DNA of 33,248 bases from SAR116 cluster bacterium (GTDB taxonomy: Bacteria; Pseudomonadota; Alphaproteobacteria; Puniceispirillales; Puniceispirillaceae), in the NCBI GenBank assembly GCA_002722385.1, contig PBLR01000010.1:23890-57137 (forward strand). The letters are read 5' to 3'. The translations under genes were made by a program, and so were the position numbers. The notes beneath the pieces are model-generated. The model was not told the origin of the DNA. It made no database searches and saw nothing but the letters and a program-made list of their open reading frames with translations. Shown piece after piece: positions 16,060 through 23,666 of this stretch (its first letter is position 1; each line of letters opens with the position of its first letter).

Positions 16060-17091
16060 TTACTGCATTGCGCCCAGGTCAACCAGGAAGTCAACATGGC
16101 TCTTCAGCAGGGCCTTGGCTTCTGGTGTTGTGGCGAACTCTGTCCAGCCCTTCTTCACAGCGGCACGGAACTTGTTCAACTCTTCTGGTGACCATTCATA
16201 CAGGTTCACACCCTTTGCCCGCAGAACTTTTGCGTTCTGCGCGTTCTTCACTTCGTTGATTGTGGCGTTGTGAAGAGCCAGAGCGTCCATAGCAACGATC
16301 ATGATACGCTTGTGATGATCTGGCATCGCGTCCCATACATCCTTGCGGCAGGCCAGGTGGTCAGCAGGCATTGAATGGAAGCCTGGGAAGTTGGTGTGCT
16401 TGGCAATGTCATACAGACCCAGACCGATATTGTTGGTCAGGTTAGCCGCGTCAGCACCGTCAATGATGCCTGTTTCCAGAGCGGTAAAGATTTCGTTGAA
16501 GTCCATCACAATCGGTGACGCACCCAGGTTTGCAAAAACCTTTGTGGCCAGACCTGGAGGTGAGCGGAACTTCCAGCCTTTAAAGTCGTCAACACCACGG
16601 ATTGGGGCAGTTGAAGACAGTGATTCAGGACCAGGGATCCACCAGCCAACAAATTCCATGTTGTGGGCATTGTACAGATCGTTAATGGCTGAACGGCCGC
16701 CACCATGCAGCATCCATGACATCTGCTGATATGGGTTTGAATAGCCACCCATCAGATCGCCTGTGAACTGAAATGCAGGGTTCTTACCAGTCTGGTAAGC
16801 ACCACCTGTCATGTCACAGTCCAGAATGCCTGTGGCTGCTGCATCAAATGTTTCAGCTGACTTAACAACTGATGAGGCGTAGAACATTTCAACTTCAATA
16901 CCGCCATTTGACATAGCTGTAATGTTTTCAATGTATTCACCAGCCAGCTGGCCAGACAGAGTTTCTTGCGAGAAGTGTGTCTGAATTCTCAGCTTGGTCT
17001 TGGCATGACCATCGGCATGTGCTGTGGCAACAACACCTGCTGACAGCGCCGCAACACCTGCTGCTACGGTCAATGTTTTCAATAGTTTCAT
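16060..17091 (-). CDS. dctP: TRAP transporter substrate-binding protein, DctP type
   Basis: This 343-residue periplasmic protein starts with a clear Sec signal peptide: MKLLKTL, then a hydrophobic core, with likely cleavage after AHA at 26. The mature part has the DctP fold signatures, including IQTHFSQETLSGQLA, the substrate-carboxylate arginine R176 in KGWKFRSPPGLATKVFANLG, and FTALETGIIDGADAANLTNN. It delivers an organic acid to DctQM; a sugar acid is the likely ligand given the dehydratases next to it. GGGGAGGA lies about 5 bases before the ATG. It faces a 280 bp divergent region with a good promoter-like sequence and repeated motifs. Codons look more uniform than in neighbours, as expected for an abundant protein. 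Confidence 0.93.
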   Translation of the reverse strand: MKLLKTLTVAAGVAALSAGVVATAHADGHAKTKLRIQTHFSQETLSGQLAGEYIENITAMSNGGIEVEMFYASSVVKSAETFDAAATGILDCDMTGGAYQTGKNPAFQFTGDLMGGYSNPYQQMSWMLHGGGRSAINDLYNAHNMEFVGWWIPGPESLSSTAPIRGVDDFKGWKFRSPPGLATKVFANLGASPIVMDFNEIFTALETGIIDGADAANLTNNIGLGLYDIAKHTNFPGFHSMPADHLACRKDVWDAMPDHHKRIMIVAMDALALHNATINEVKNAQNAKVLRAKGVNLYEWSPEELNKFRAAVKKGWTEFATTPEAKALLKSHVDFLVDLGAMQ

Positions 17092-17371
17092 TTGTATCCT
17101 CCCCTTAGCCGGTCCACAACGGATGGGCTTTTAAGTTTTAGTGAAACAATAATGGCCCTAACCGTATCTTTAACTAAATATCAGGTCAATGGACTAAAAC
17201 GAAATATTATATCAAAATATCAGGTGATTTTCGGCCCAGGCGGGCCTGGGGCTGACGGTTGGGTCTCAACCCATCATCCGGCCTTAGGTTCTTGACAAAG
17301 GGCTGGTATCCGCACCTATCATAAGCGATAAGGTGATCTAGTGCAGATATAAGTGAAAAGCGAATCAGGCC
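17092..17371. promoter_or_regulatory. Divergent promoter region of dctP and the PhyH operon
   Basis: The 280 bp hold no gene. For dctP (minus strand) there is a consensus -10 TATAAT at 17211-17206, with no good -35. An alternative is TTGACC (17189-17184) spaced 17 bp from TACGGT (17166-17161). An 11-base direct repeat, AAATATCAGGT, occurs at 17176-17186 and 17215-17225, bracketing the TATAAT box. Two small hairpins, CCCAGG/CCTGGG (17235-17250) and TGGGT/ACCCA (17260-17273), lie further toward the PhyH side. The start at 17372 has only a weak ribosome binding site. Confidence 0.55.
17176..17225. repeat. Direct repeat AAATATCAGGT x2 in the dctP promoter
   Basis: Two identical 11-base copies, 17176-17186 and 17215-17225, start 39 bp apart, close to four helical turns. 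A shorter copy (ATATCAGGT) lies upstream of dctQ. The position around the TATAAT box suggests binding sites of a repressor acting cooperatively or by looping. No protein for this role is identifiable in the window. Confidence 0.6.
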
Positions 17372-18325
17372 ATGCTGAGCCCTTCTCAAATCGTCCAATT
17401 CAACCGTGACGGCTATCTGGTTGTTGAAGATGTTTTCTCACAACAAAACAGGCTGGACCCTGTTCGTGCGGAATATCAGGCCCTTCTGAGCGAGCTGATT
17501 TCAGACTGGGTCAGTGCAGGCCGGATGGACAGCCTGCCTGCAGGTGCAGATTTTTACACACAGCTGAAATTGGCTTATCAGGCGGGTTGTGACTGGTTTC
17601 AGCCTCTGGATATTTCTCTGCCAGGAGATCGGATCACATCTCAGACCCCGATGCATTTCGGGCCTGCCGTGTTTGATATGCTGACCGATCCCGGGCTGCT
17701 GGATTGTGTGGAATGTTTGCTTGGCCCTGAGCTGACCTCTAACCCGATTCAGCATGTGCGCCTGAAACCGCCTGCGCCAATGCTGTATCAGGATGAAGTG
17801 CGGGCCCATATCACCCGCACAGACTGGCATCAGGACAGAGGTGTTGCGCATGCTGAGGCAGATCAGACACAGATGGTGACGGTCTGGATCGCGGTAACAG
17901 ATGCGAGCATCGAAAATGGCTGTCTTCAGGTGATCCCAAAAACAGCTGATCAGGGGCTGTTGCCGCATTGCCCGAAAACACAGACAGCGATTGCTGATCC
18001 CTTTATTGATGAGGCCTGGGCTGTTCCTCTGCCGGTCAAATCAGGCGGCATTGTCTTGCTTGATCCGCTTGTGCCGCATTCGTCTCTGCCGAATCTGACT
18101 GACACCTTCAGATGGTCGTTTGACATCCGCTTTAACCGGACCGGTGATCCTACTGGACGGTCTCATTTCCCTGACTTCATTGTCCGCAGCCGGGCGCAGC
18201 CGGAAGCTGAATTAAAAGACTGGCGCGTCTGGCGGTCGATGTGGGAAGAGGCCCGCACCCATTTGGCAGCAGAGCAGCATATTCCTATCCACAGATGGGC
18301 GTCTGATGCGCCCTTCTGCGCGTGA
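17372..18325 (+). CDS. Phytanoyl-CoA dioxygenase (PhyH) family Fe(II)/2-oxoglutarate oxygenase 1
   Basis: This 317-residue protein has the PhyH domain. It starts with FNRDGYLVVEDVF, the FeII-binding motif H153-x-D155 (DWHQDRG) and the distal iron ligand H236 (VPHSS), and then R247/R253 (RWSFDIRF), one of which should hold 2-oxoglutarate. The middle segment ENGCLQVIPKT is also typical. Members hydroxylate or oxidatively demethylate small organic molecules in the cytoplasm. The N-terminal part carries an insertion of roughly 50 residues relative to short PhyH proteins. It is first in an operon with altronate dehydratase (36 bp gap), a second PhyH and an EamA transporter. The substrate is unknown; the context points to a modified sugar acid or osmolyte. 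Confidence 0.85.
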   Translation: MLSPSQIVQFNRDGYLVVEDVFSQQNRLDPVRAEYQALLSELISDWVSAGRMDSLPAGADFYTQLKLAYQAGCDWFQPLDISLPGDRITSQTPMHFGPAVFDMLTDPGLLDCVECLLGPELTSNPIQHVRLKPPAPMLYQDEVRAHITRTDWHQDRGVAHAEADQTQMVTVWIAVTDASIENGCLQVIPKTADQGLLPHCPKTQTAIADPFIDEAWAVPLPVKSGGIVLLDPLVPHSSLPNLTDTFRWSFDIRFNRTGDPTGRSHFPDFIVRSRAQPEAELKDWRVWRSMWEEARTHLAAEQHIPIHRWASDAPFCA

Positions 18326-18361
18326 TGTTCAGATCTGACAAAACTGAAGAGTGAAAAACAG

Positions 18362-19873
18362 ATGAGCAATTTTATCCGGCTTGATCCAGGCGATAATGTG
18401 GTGACGGTGACCACTGCTCTTGATGCTGGTGTGGCTGTTGAAGACGTGATCACAACAGGTCTTGTGCCGCGCACCCACAAAATCGCCAGCATAGCGATAA
18501 GACAAGGTGACGCTATCCGCAAATATGCACAAATCATCGGCTATGCCAGCACAGACATTCATCCCGGTGATCATGTTCACACCCATAATGTTGAGTTCCG
18601 GAACACGAGTGCAGATTATGAATTTGCAACTGATCTGAAGCCGGTGACGTTTGTGCCTGAATCTGAACGGGATACATTTATGGGTTATCGCCGGGAAAAT
18701 GGCAAAGTCGGTACCCGCAATTATATTGGCATTCTGACCTCAGTAAACTGTTCAGCAACAGCCGCGCGTATGATCGCTTCTGCCTTTGGTCCGGAAGAAA
18801 TGGCAGATTATCCCAATGTTGACGGTGTGGTGGCCTTTGTGCATGGCACAGGCTGCGGCATGGCAGGCCAGGGAGAAGGCTTTGAAGCTCTGCAACGCGT
18901 GTTATGGGGTTATGCGCGTAACCCTAATCATGCCGGTATTGTGATGGTCGGTCTGGGCTGTGAGATGAACCAGATTGACTGGCTGCTGGAGGCCTATGGG
19001 CTGAAACAGGGCCCGTTGTTTAAAGCGATGAATATTCAGGATACACAAGGTCTGGCAAAAACAGTTGAAACAGGCATTGAGATGGTGCGGGCAATGTTGC
19101 CTGAAGCCAATAAAATTCAGCGGACCCCTTGCCCGGTATCCGAACTGATGGTGGCGCTGCAATGCGGCGGCTCAGACGCGCTGTCCGGCATTACCGCGAA
19201 CCCGGCTCTGGGCTATGCGTGTGACCTGCTGGTTGCCCAGGGCGGCACAGCGGTTCTGGCCGAAACACCTGAAATATATGGGGCTGAACATCTGTTGACC
19301 AGGCGGGCCTGCGATGCGGCGACAGGAGAGCGGCTGGTTGATCTGATCAGATGGTGGGAGGATTATACCGCCCGCAATAAAGGGTCTATGGATAACAACC
19401 CCAGCCCGGGTAATAAAAAAGGCGGGCTGACCACAATACTTGAAAAATCGCTGGGCGCGGCGGCCAAAGGCGGCACAACACCTCTGAACGGGGTCTATAA
19501 ATATGCCGAACCGGTAACCGCAAAAGGGTTCACCTTCATGGATTCGCCGGGATATGATCCGGCCTCTGTAACAGGCCAGATCGCCAGCGGCTGTAATCTG
19601 GTCACCTTTACCACAGGCAGAGGCTCTGCCTTCGGCTCCAAGCCTTCGCCTTGTGTGAAAATCGCCACCAATACCGACATGTATACCCGCCTGATTGACG
19701 ATATGGATGTCAATACCGGCGATATTCTGACTGACAATCTCAGCGTAGAAGAAAAAGGGCGGCAGATTTACCAGCTTCTGTTGGCTGTGGCTTCTGGCCA
19801 GCCGTCAAAATCTGAAGCACAGGGGCTGGGCGATTATGAATTTGTGCCGTGGCAAATCGGGGCCACGATGTAG
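18362..19873 (+). CDS. uxaA: Altronate dehydratase (UxaA) family protein
   Basis: This 503-residue protein has both domains of the UxaA/GarD family in one chain. The first is an N-terminal SAF domain (about 1-80: VPRTHKIASIAI, then IGYASTDIHPGDHVHTHNVEF). The second is the large catalytic domain from about 105 (FMGYRRENGKVGTRNYIGI, VNCSATAARMIA, GTGCGM, GLGCEMNQ, and the C-terminal SGCNLVTFTTGRGSAFGSKPSP). Conserved cysteines in these motifs are probably iron ligands. The characterised reaction is dehydration of D-altronate to 2-keto-3-deoxygluconate; galactarate dehydratase (GarD) and sulfolactate lyase (SuyAB) are related. No uxaB or uxaC is nearby, and two PhyH oxygenases flank it, so the natural substrate may differ. 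Confidence 0.88.
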   Translation: MSNFIRLDPGDNVVTVTTALDAGVAVEDVITTGLVPRTHKIASIAIRQGDAIRKYAQIIGYASTDIHPGDHVHTHNVEFRNTSADYEFATDLKPVTFVPESERDTFMGYRRENGKVGTRNYIGILTSVNCSATAARMIASAFGPEEMADYPNVDGVVAFVHGTGCGMAGQGEGFEALQRVLWGYARNPNHAGIVMVGLGCEMNQIDWLLEAYGLKQGPLFKAMNIQDTQGLAKTVETGIEMVRAMLPEANKIQRTPCPVSELMVALQCGGSDALSGITANPALGYACDLLVAQGGTAVLAETPEIYGAEHLLTRRACDAATGERLVDLIRWWEDYTARNKGSMDNNPSPGNKKGGLTTILEKSLGAAAKGGTTPLNGVYKYAEPVTAKGFTFMDSPGYDPASVTGQIASGCNLVTFTTGRGSAFGSKPSPCVKIATNTDMYTRLIDDMDVNTGDILTDNLSVEEKGRQIYQLLLAVASGQPSKSEAQGLGDYEFVPWQIGATM

Positions 19874-19929
19874 CCGTAAACAAAGGCACAGGTGTCATCA
19901 CAGCACACCGAAAGACAGCGGAGGAACAG

Positions 19930-20823
19930 ATGAGCGCAGAACAGCATGAATGTCTGAGCGCAGATCAGGTCAGCTTTTATCAGGAAACAGGTTATCTGGT
20001 TCTTGAAAATCATCTTGATATGGTGGTGATTCAGGATATCCGTGATGAGATTGCGCGTCTGGAATCTCTGGCTCTGGGCATGACGGAATCAGATGACCGG
20101 CTTGATCTGGAAGACAGCCACACCCCCGATGCGCCGCGGGTCAGGCGGATTAAACTGCCCCATACACAAAGTGATGTGGTCAAAAAACTGCTCTATTCAG
20201 ATCAGATTTTGGCCCCGATACGCGATTTGATCGGTCCTAATCTGCGCCTGCATACAACAAAGCTGAATATGAAATCAGCTGAATATGGCGCGCCGATTGA
20301 ATGGCATCAGGATTTCGCTTTTTATCCGCACACCAATGATGATGTGCTGGCGGTGGGGATTATTATTGATGATATGGAATCCAAAAACGGCCCGCTGATG
20401 GTTTATCCGGGCAGCCATAAAGGCCCGATTCATGATCATCACAGAGACGGTGTTTTTGCCGGCGGGATGAGCCTGTCTGCCGCGGGGTTGGCCGCAGAAG
20501 ATGCGGTTGAACTGACCGGGCCTGCAGGCTCAATCTCTATTCATCATGGCCGTATTGTGCATGGCTCTGCCCGCAATACATCTGACCGGTCTCGCCGCCT
20601 GATGTTTTTCGAGATGATGGCCACAGATGCGTTTCCGATCACAGGCGGCATGACGAAATTCACAGATATTAACGATTATAATAAGCTTATTTTATGTGGT
20701 GAGCCGGTTCTTGAACCGCGGCTTGCGGATGTACCGGTGCGCATCCCCCAGCCTCAGCCTGATAAAAACAGATCTATCTATGAAATTCAAAAGGGCATGA
20801 ACCCGTCAGACCTGATCAGCTAG
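19930..20823 (+). CDS. Phytanoyl-CoA dioxygenase (PhyH) family Fe(II)/2-oxoglutarate oxygenase 2
   Basis: The ATG at 19930 follows GGAGG at a 5-base spacing. The open frame extends upstream to 19849, but the extra 27 codons overlap uxaA and lack family similarity, so the start at 19930 is preferred (297 residues). The PhyH motifs are clear: FYQETGYLVLENHLD, H126-x-D128 (EWHQDFAFYPHTNDD), YPGSHKGP, H211 (IVHGSARN) and arginines at 220-223 (RSRR) for 2-oxoglutarate. It differs strongly from the first PhyH protein of this operon and is closer by eye to ectoine-hydroxylase-like PhyH proteins. Both probably act on small cytoplasmic molecules. It is followed by an EamA transporter 23 bp downstream. 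Confidence 0.87.
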   Translation: MSAEQHECLSADQVSFYQETGYLVLENHLDMVVIQDIRDEIARLESLALGMTESDDRLDLEDSHTPDAPRVRRIKLPHTQSDVVKKLLYSDQILAPIRDLIGPNLRLHTTKLNMKSAEYGAPIEWHQDFAFYPHTNDDVLAVGIIIDDMESKNGPLMVYPGSHKGPIHDHHRDGVFAGGMSLSAAGLAAEDAVELTGPAGSISIHHGRIVHGSARNTSDRSRRLMFFEMMATDAFPITGGMTKFTDINDYNKLILCGEPVLEPRLADVPVRIPQPQPDKNRSIYEIQKGMNPSDLIS

Positions 20824-20846
20824 CGGGCGTGAAGAGGGGATAGAAT

Positions 20847-21755
20847 GTGCTGAACGGACATCAGGACAGAGCCCTTTTGGGCATAGGCTTGATGCTGGGG
20901 GCGTATTTTTTATTTTCCTTTATTGATGCGTCTGCGAAATGGCTTGGCCAGCTGGGTCTGCCTGCTTTGCAACTGGCGTTCATGCGCTATTTTGGGCATT
21001 TCGTGATTTCGACTGGCCTGGTTGGCCTGTCTAGTGGCGGCGTGCGCCAGTTCATTCCTGCTCATCTTGGTCTGGTGATGTTCAGAGGGGCCTTGCTGAT
21101 GGGCTCAACCGTTCTGAATTTTTTTGCGGTGACCTATCTGCCGCTGACCCTGACTTCAACCATTTTGTTCTCAGCCCCGATTATCATCTGTTTTCTGTCC
21201 TGGCCGTTACTGGGTGAGCGGGTCGGCATCTACAGATGGTCGGCGATCATGCTGGGCTTTTTTGGTGTTGTTGTGGCGATCCGCCCGTTTGATGACAGCT
21301 TTCACTGGGCGGTCTTGTTATCTTTGGGCGGGGCGGTTTGTTTTGCGCTTTATTCCATATTAACGCGGGGTCTGGCAGGCCGTGTGGATGTGGATGTGAT
21401 GCAGTTCTGGTCAGGGGCGTTCGGTACCTTTTGTTTGCTTCCTTTTGCGGTTTACAGCTGGCGCTCGCCTGATCTGTTGTCTGACTGGATGATATTGATC
21501 ATGCTGGGCTTTTTTGGCTGGTCTGGTCATCAGCTGCTGACCAAAGCCCATAATCTGGCCCCGGCCAGCATGCTGACCCCGTTTGGCTATTCCTTTATTC
21601 TGTTCCTGACCATCTGGAGCTATGCTGTGTTTGACCATCTGCCCGACAAATGGACGGTGATGGGCGCGCTCATCATTGTTGTTTCCGGCCTTGTCATCTG
21701 GTTTCGTGAACTTCTCAGAAGCCGGTATAAGGATGTGCAGACCACCGGCCTGTAA
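20847..21755 (+). CDS. EamA/DMT superfamily transporter
   Basis: This 302-residue protein has about ten hydrophobic helices in two repeated halves, each an EamA domain. Landmarks are LMLGAYFLFSFIDASAKWL at the N-terminus, YLPLTLTSTILFSAPIIICFLSWPLLGERVG in the first half, and LAPASMLTPFGYSFILFLTIWSYAVFDHLPDKWTVMGALIIVVSGL in the second. It starts at a GTG at 20847 with GAGGGGA upstream; the ATG two bases earlier is closed at once by a stop. DMT proteins export or import metabolites across the inner membrane. It is the last gene of the PhyH-UxaA operon and probably moves a substrate or product of that pathway. It converges on an SDR gene with only 10 bp between stops. Confidence 0.88.
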   Translation: MLNGHQDRALLGIGLMLGAYFLFSFIDASAKWLGQLGLPALQLAFMRYFGHFVISTGLVGLSSGGVRQFIPAHLGLVMFRGALLMGSTVLNFFAVTYLPLTLTSTILFSAPIIICFLSWPLLGERVGIYRWSAIMLGFFGVVVAIRPFDDSFHWAVLLSLGGAVCFALYSILTRGLAGRVDVDVMQFWSGAFGTFCLLPFAVYSWRSPDLLSDWMILIMLGFFGWSGHQLLTKAHNLAPASMLTPFGYSFILFLTIWSYAVFDHLPDKWTVMGALIIVVSGLVIWFRELLRSRYKDVQTTGL

Positions 21756-21765
21756 GCCAGTGCGG

Positions 21766-22542
21766 TTACATCAGCATTTTGGTATCACCGTCAATTGACA
21801 AGGCTTGTCCGCTGATCATGCGCCCGCGCAAGCTGGCCAGCAGCAAAATTTGATCAGCCAGATGCTGCGGGCTGACATAATCTTTTATTGATGCATTAGA
21901 CAGGGCCTCTGCCTCGACCTCAGCAAAGGCCACCCCTCTTTGCTGGGATTTCGCCTCAATCACCCGCCTGATCCGATCACCATCAACCAGCCCGGGCAGA
22001 ATCGCGTTCACCCGGATATTATCCTTGCCCAGTTCAATAGATAAGGTTTTGGTCAGCCCAACAACCCCCCATTTTGCGGCGGCGTAAGGTGCCCGCAACG
22101 GAAAGCCATATTTTCCGGCAGCAGAGGACAGATTCACAATTGACGCATTCTGGCTGGCCCGCAGATAAGGCAGAGCCGCTTTCACACAATAAAACTGACT
22201 GCTGAGGCAGATATCAAGGCATTGATGCCAGGCCGCATCATCAACATCTTCAATAGCGGCGGTGGGGCCAGCAATGCCCGCATTATTGACAAGACAATCC
22301 AGCCCGCCCATGCGGTCTGCCTCGCTTCTGATCAGGGCCTGTATGGCGGTACTGTCAGACACATCACAATAATGGGCGAATATATCTGGCTGTGCGGTGG
22401 CCAGCTCATCCAGCGCGTTCTGGTCCACATCACAGGTTGAAACGATGGCCCCTTCTTGTGTGAAGCTCTCGACAATCTGCCGTCCGATCCCGCTTGCACC
22501 GGCGGTGACAAATACCTTTAATCCGTTCAGCCCGAGATCCAT
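21766..22542 (-). CDS. SDR family oxidoreductase with altered tetrad Asn
   Basis: This 258-residue classical SDR has TAGASGIG at 13-20, a CDVD stretch at 37-40 that favours NAD, NNAG at 86-89, S140, Y153 and K157 (YAAAK), and a C-terminal ISGQALSIDGD. The usual Asn of the SDR catalytic tetrad (in xNxxgxF) is replaced by C112 in DICLSSQFYC. The C-terminal part around 195-235 (EAKSQQRGVAFAEVEAE) is longer than usual and acidic, as in some hydroxy-acid and 3-hydroxybutyrate dehydrogenase relatives. It is transcribed alone, divergent from the lambda-crystallin-like/BKACE operon, and may act in that pathway. Substrate unknown. Confidence 0.8.
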   Translation of the reverse strand: MDLGLNGLKVFVTAGASGIGRQIVESFTQEGAIVSTCDVDQNALDELATAQPDIFAHYCDVSDSTAIQALIRSEADRMGGLDCLVNNAGIAGPTAAIEDVDDAAWHQCLDICLSSQFYCVKAALPYLRASQNASIVNLSSAAGKYGFPLRAPYAAAKWGVVGLTKTLSIELGKDNIRVNAILPGLVDGDRIRRVIEAKSQQRGVAFAEVEAEALSNASIKDYVSPQHLADQILLLASLRGRMISGQALSIDGDTKMLM

Positions 22543-22707
22543 GTTTTTTCCCTGTTTGGTTTTTGGTGGTTCTGTTTATCAGATGGACAAACATATCATT
22601 GAGGTAACTGTGTTTGTTTGCCAAACATAAGTCAATTGGTTGACAAAAAGGCGTGCGGATTGTGCAGTTCATCTTAAGGCACTGAACAGGATAAGAAGGG
22701 GAGATAG
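22543..22707. promoter_or_regulatory. Divergent promoter region with palindromic operator candidates
   Basis: The 165 bp between the SDR and the BKACE operon contain a perfect 13-base palindrome, TGTTTG-C-CAAACA, at 22615-22627. Next to it is GTCAA-TTGG-TTGAC at 22631-22644. A looser TGTTT-N11-AAACA pair is at 22573-22593 and shares the TGTTT/AAACA half-sites with the palindrome. Such clustering suggests a dedicated repressor controlling both directions. GATAAGAAGGGGAGATAG precedes the ATG at 22708 and is a strong ribosome binding site. Confidence 0.55.
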
Positions 22708-23643
22708 ATGAAACATGTGGCGGTTATCGGTTCAGGCCTCATCGGCCGGGCCTGGGCAGTGATTTTTGCAAAAGCAGGATGCCAGGTCAGCCTGTATGAC
22801 ACAGACCCGGCCTGCCGTGAGGGGCTGGCTGAGGCGGTGAAATTTGAATGTGAGATTTTGCACCGGCACGGGCTGGTGTCTGATATCAGCTCTGTTCTGA
22901 AAAAACTGCACATCAGCTCAGATCTGTCACAAGCTGTGCAGACAGCTGACTTTATTCAGGAAAATGGCCCGGAACGGTTGGAGGTGAAACAGGTCCTGTT
23001 TGCTGAGCTGGACCGCCTGGCCCCAGCAGACACACCGATTGCTTCGTCTACCTCGGCGATCCCTGCCTCTCAGTTCACAGAGACCCTTGCGGGCCGGCAC
23101 AGATGTTTTGTCGGCCATCCGGTGAACCCGCCTCATCTGGTCCCTTTGGTTGAGATTTGCGGCGCTCCCTGGACGACGGCGGCGGTGCTGGACAGGGCGC
23201 ATGACCTATATAAATCAAGCGGCATGGTTCCTGTGCGGATCAAAACTGAAAAACAGGGCTTTGTGCTGAACCGGCTTCAGGGGGCGGTTCTGGCTGAGGC
23301 GCTGCGCCTGCTGGATGAGGATGTGGTCAGTGTTGAGGATCTGGATAAAACCATGAAAGATGGTCTGGGGATGCGCTGGGCCTTTATGGGCCCGTTTGAA
23401 ACGATTGAGCTGAACGCCCCGGAAGGTGTGGCAGATTATTTCGCACGCTATTGCGGGCTGTACCGGGATATGGCGGCTGTGCCGCCCGGACCAGGGGTGT
23501 TTGATGAGGCTGTGACCAGCGCCATTGCGCAGAAATGGCAGACAAAGCTGGGCAAGGACGATATCCTGACCCGGACCGGATGGCGCAATGAACGTCTGGC
23601 CAGCCTGGCGGCGTGGAAAGGCCAACAGGCTGATGATGTGTGA
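22708..23643 (+). CDS. 3-hydroxyacid dehydrogenase, lambda-crystallin / carnitine 3-dehydrogenase family
   Basis: This 311-residue protein belongs to the 3-hydroxyacyl-CoA dehydrogenase superfamily. It has GSGLIG at 8-13 for NAD, SSTSAIP at 113-119, the catalytic H137 in GHPVNPPHLVPLVE, E149, and FVLNRLQGAVLAEALRL at about 185-201. The C-terminal DLDKTMKDGLGMRWAFMGPFETIELN is the signature of the CRYL1 (L-gulonate 3-dehydrogenase) and carnitine dehydrogenase group, which acts on free 3-hydroxy acids rather than CoA esters. It is followed after 23 bp by a BKACE gene, the same pairing as in carnitine catabolism. The likely reaction is oxidation of a 3-hydroxy acid to the beta-keto acid that BKACE then cleaves. 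Thioesterase domains found in some carnitine dehydrogenases are absent. Confidence 0.86.
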   Translation: MKHVAVIGSGLIGRAWAVIFAKAGCQVSLYDTDPACREGLAEAVKFECEILHRHGLVSDISSVLKKLHISSDLSQAVQTADFIQENGPERLEVKQVLFAELDRLAPADTPIASSTSAIPASQFTETLAGRHRCFVGHPVNPPHLVPLVEICGAPWTTAAVLDRAHDLYKSSGMVPVRIKTEKQGFVLNRLQGAVLAEALRLLDEDVVSVEDLDKTMKDGLGMRWAFMGPFETIELNAPEGVADYFARYCGLYRDMAAVPPGPGVFDEAVTSAIAQKWQTKLGKDDILTRTGWRNERLASLAAWKGQQADDV

Positions 23644-23666
23644 CCGGCAGATGAAGGAGTGAGCAG

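Noticed and set aside
19849..19929. Upstream extension of the second PhyH protein
   Set aside because: The 27 extra codons overlap uxaA and lack family similarity; a good GGAGG site precedes the ATG at 19930.
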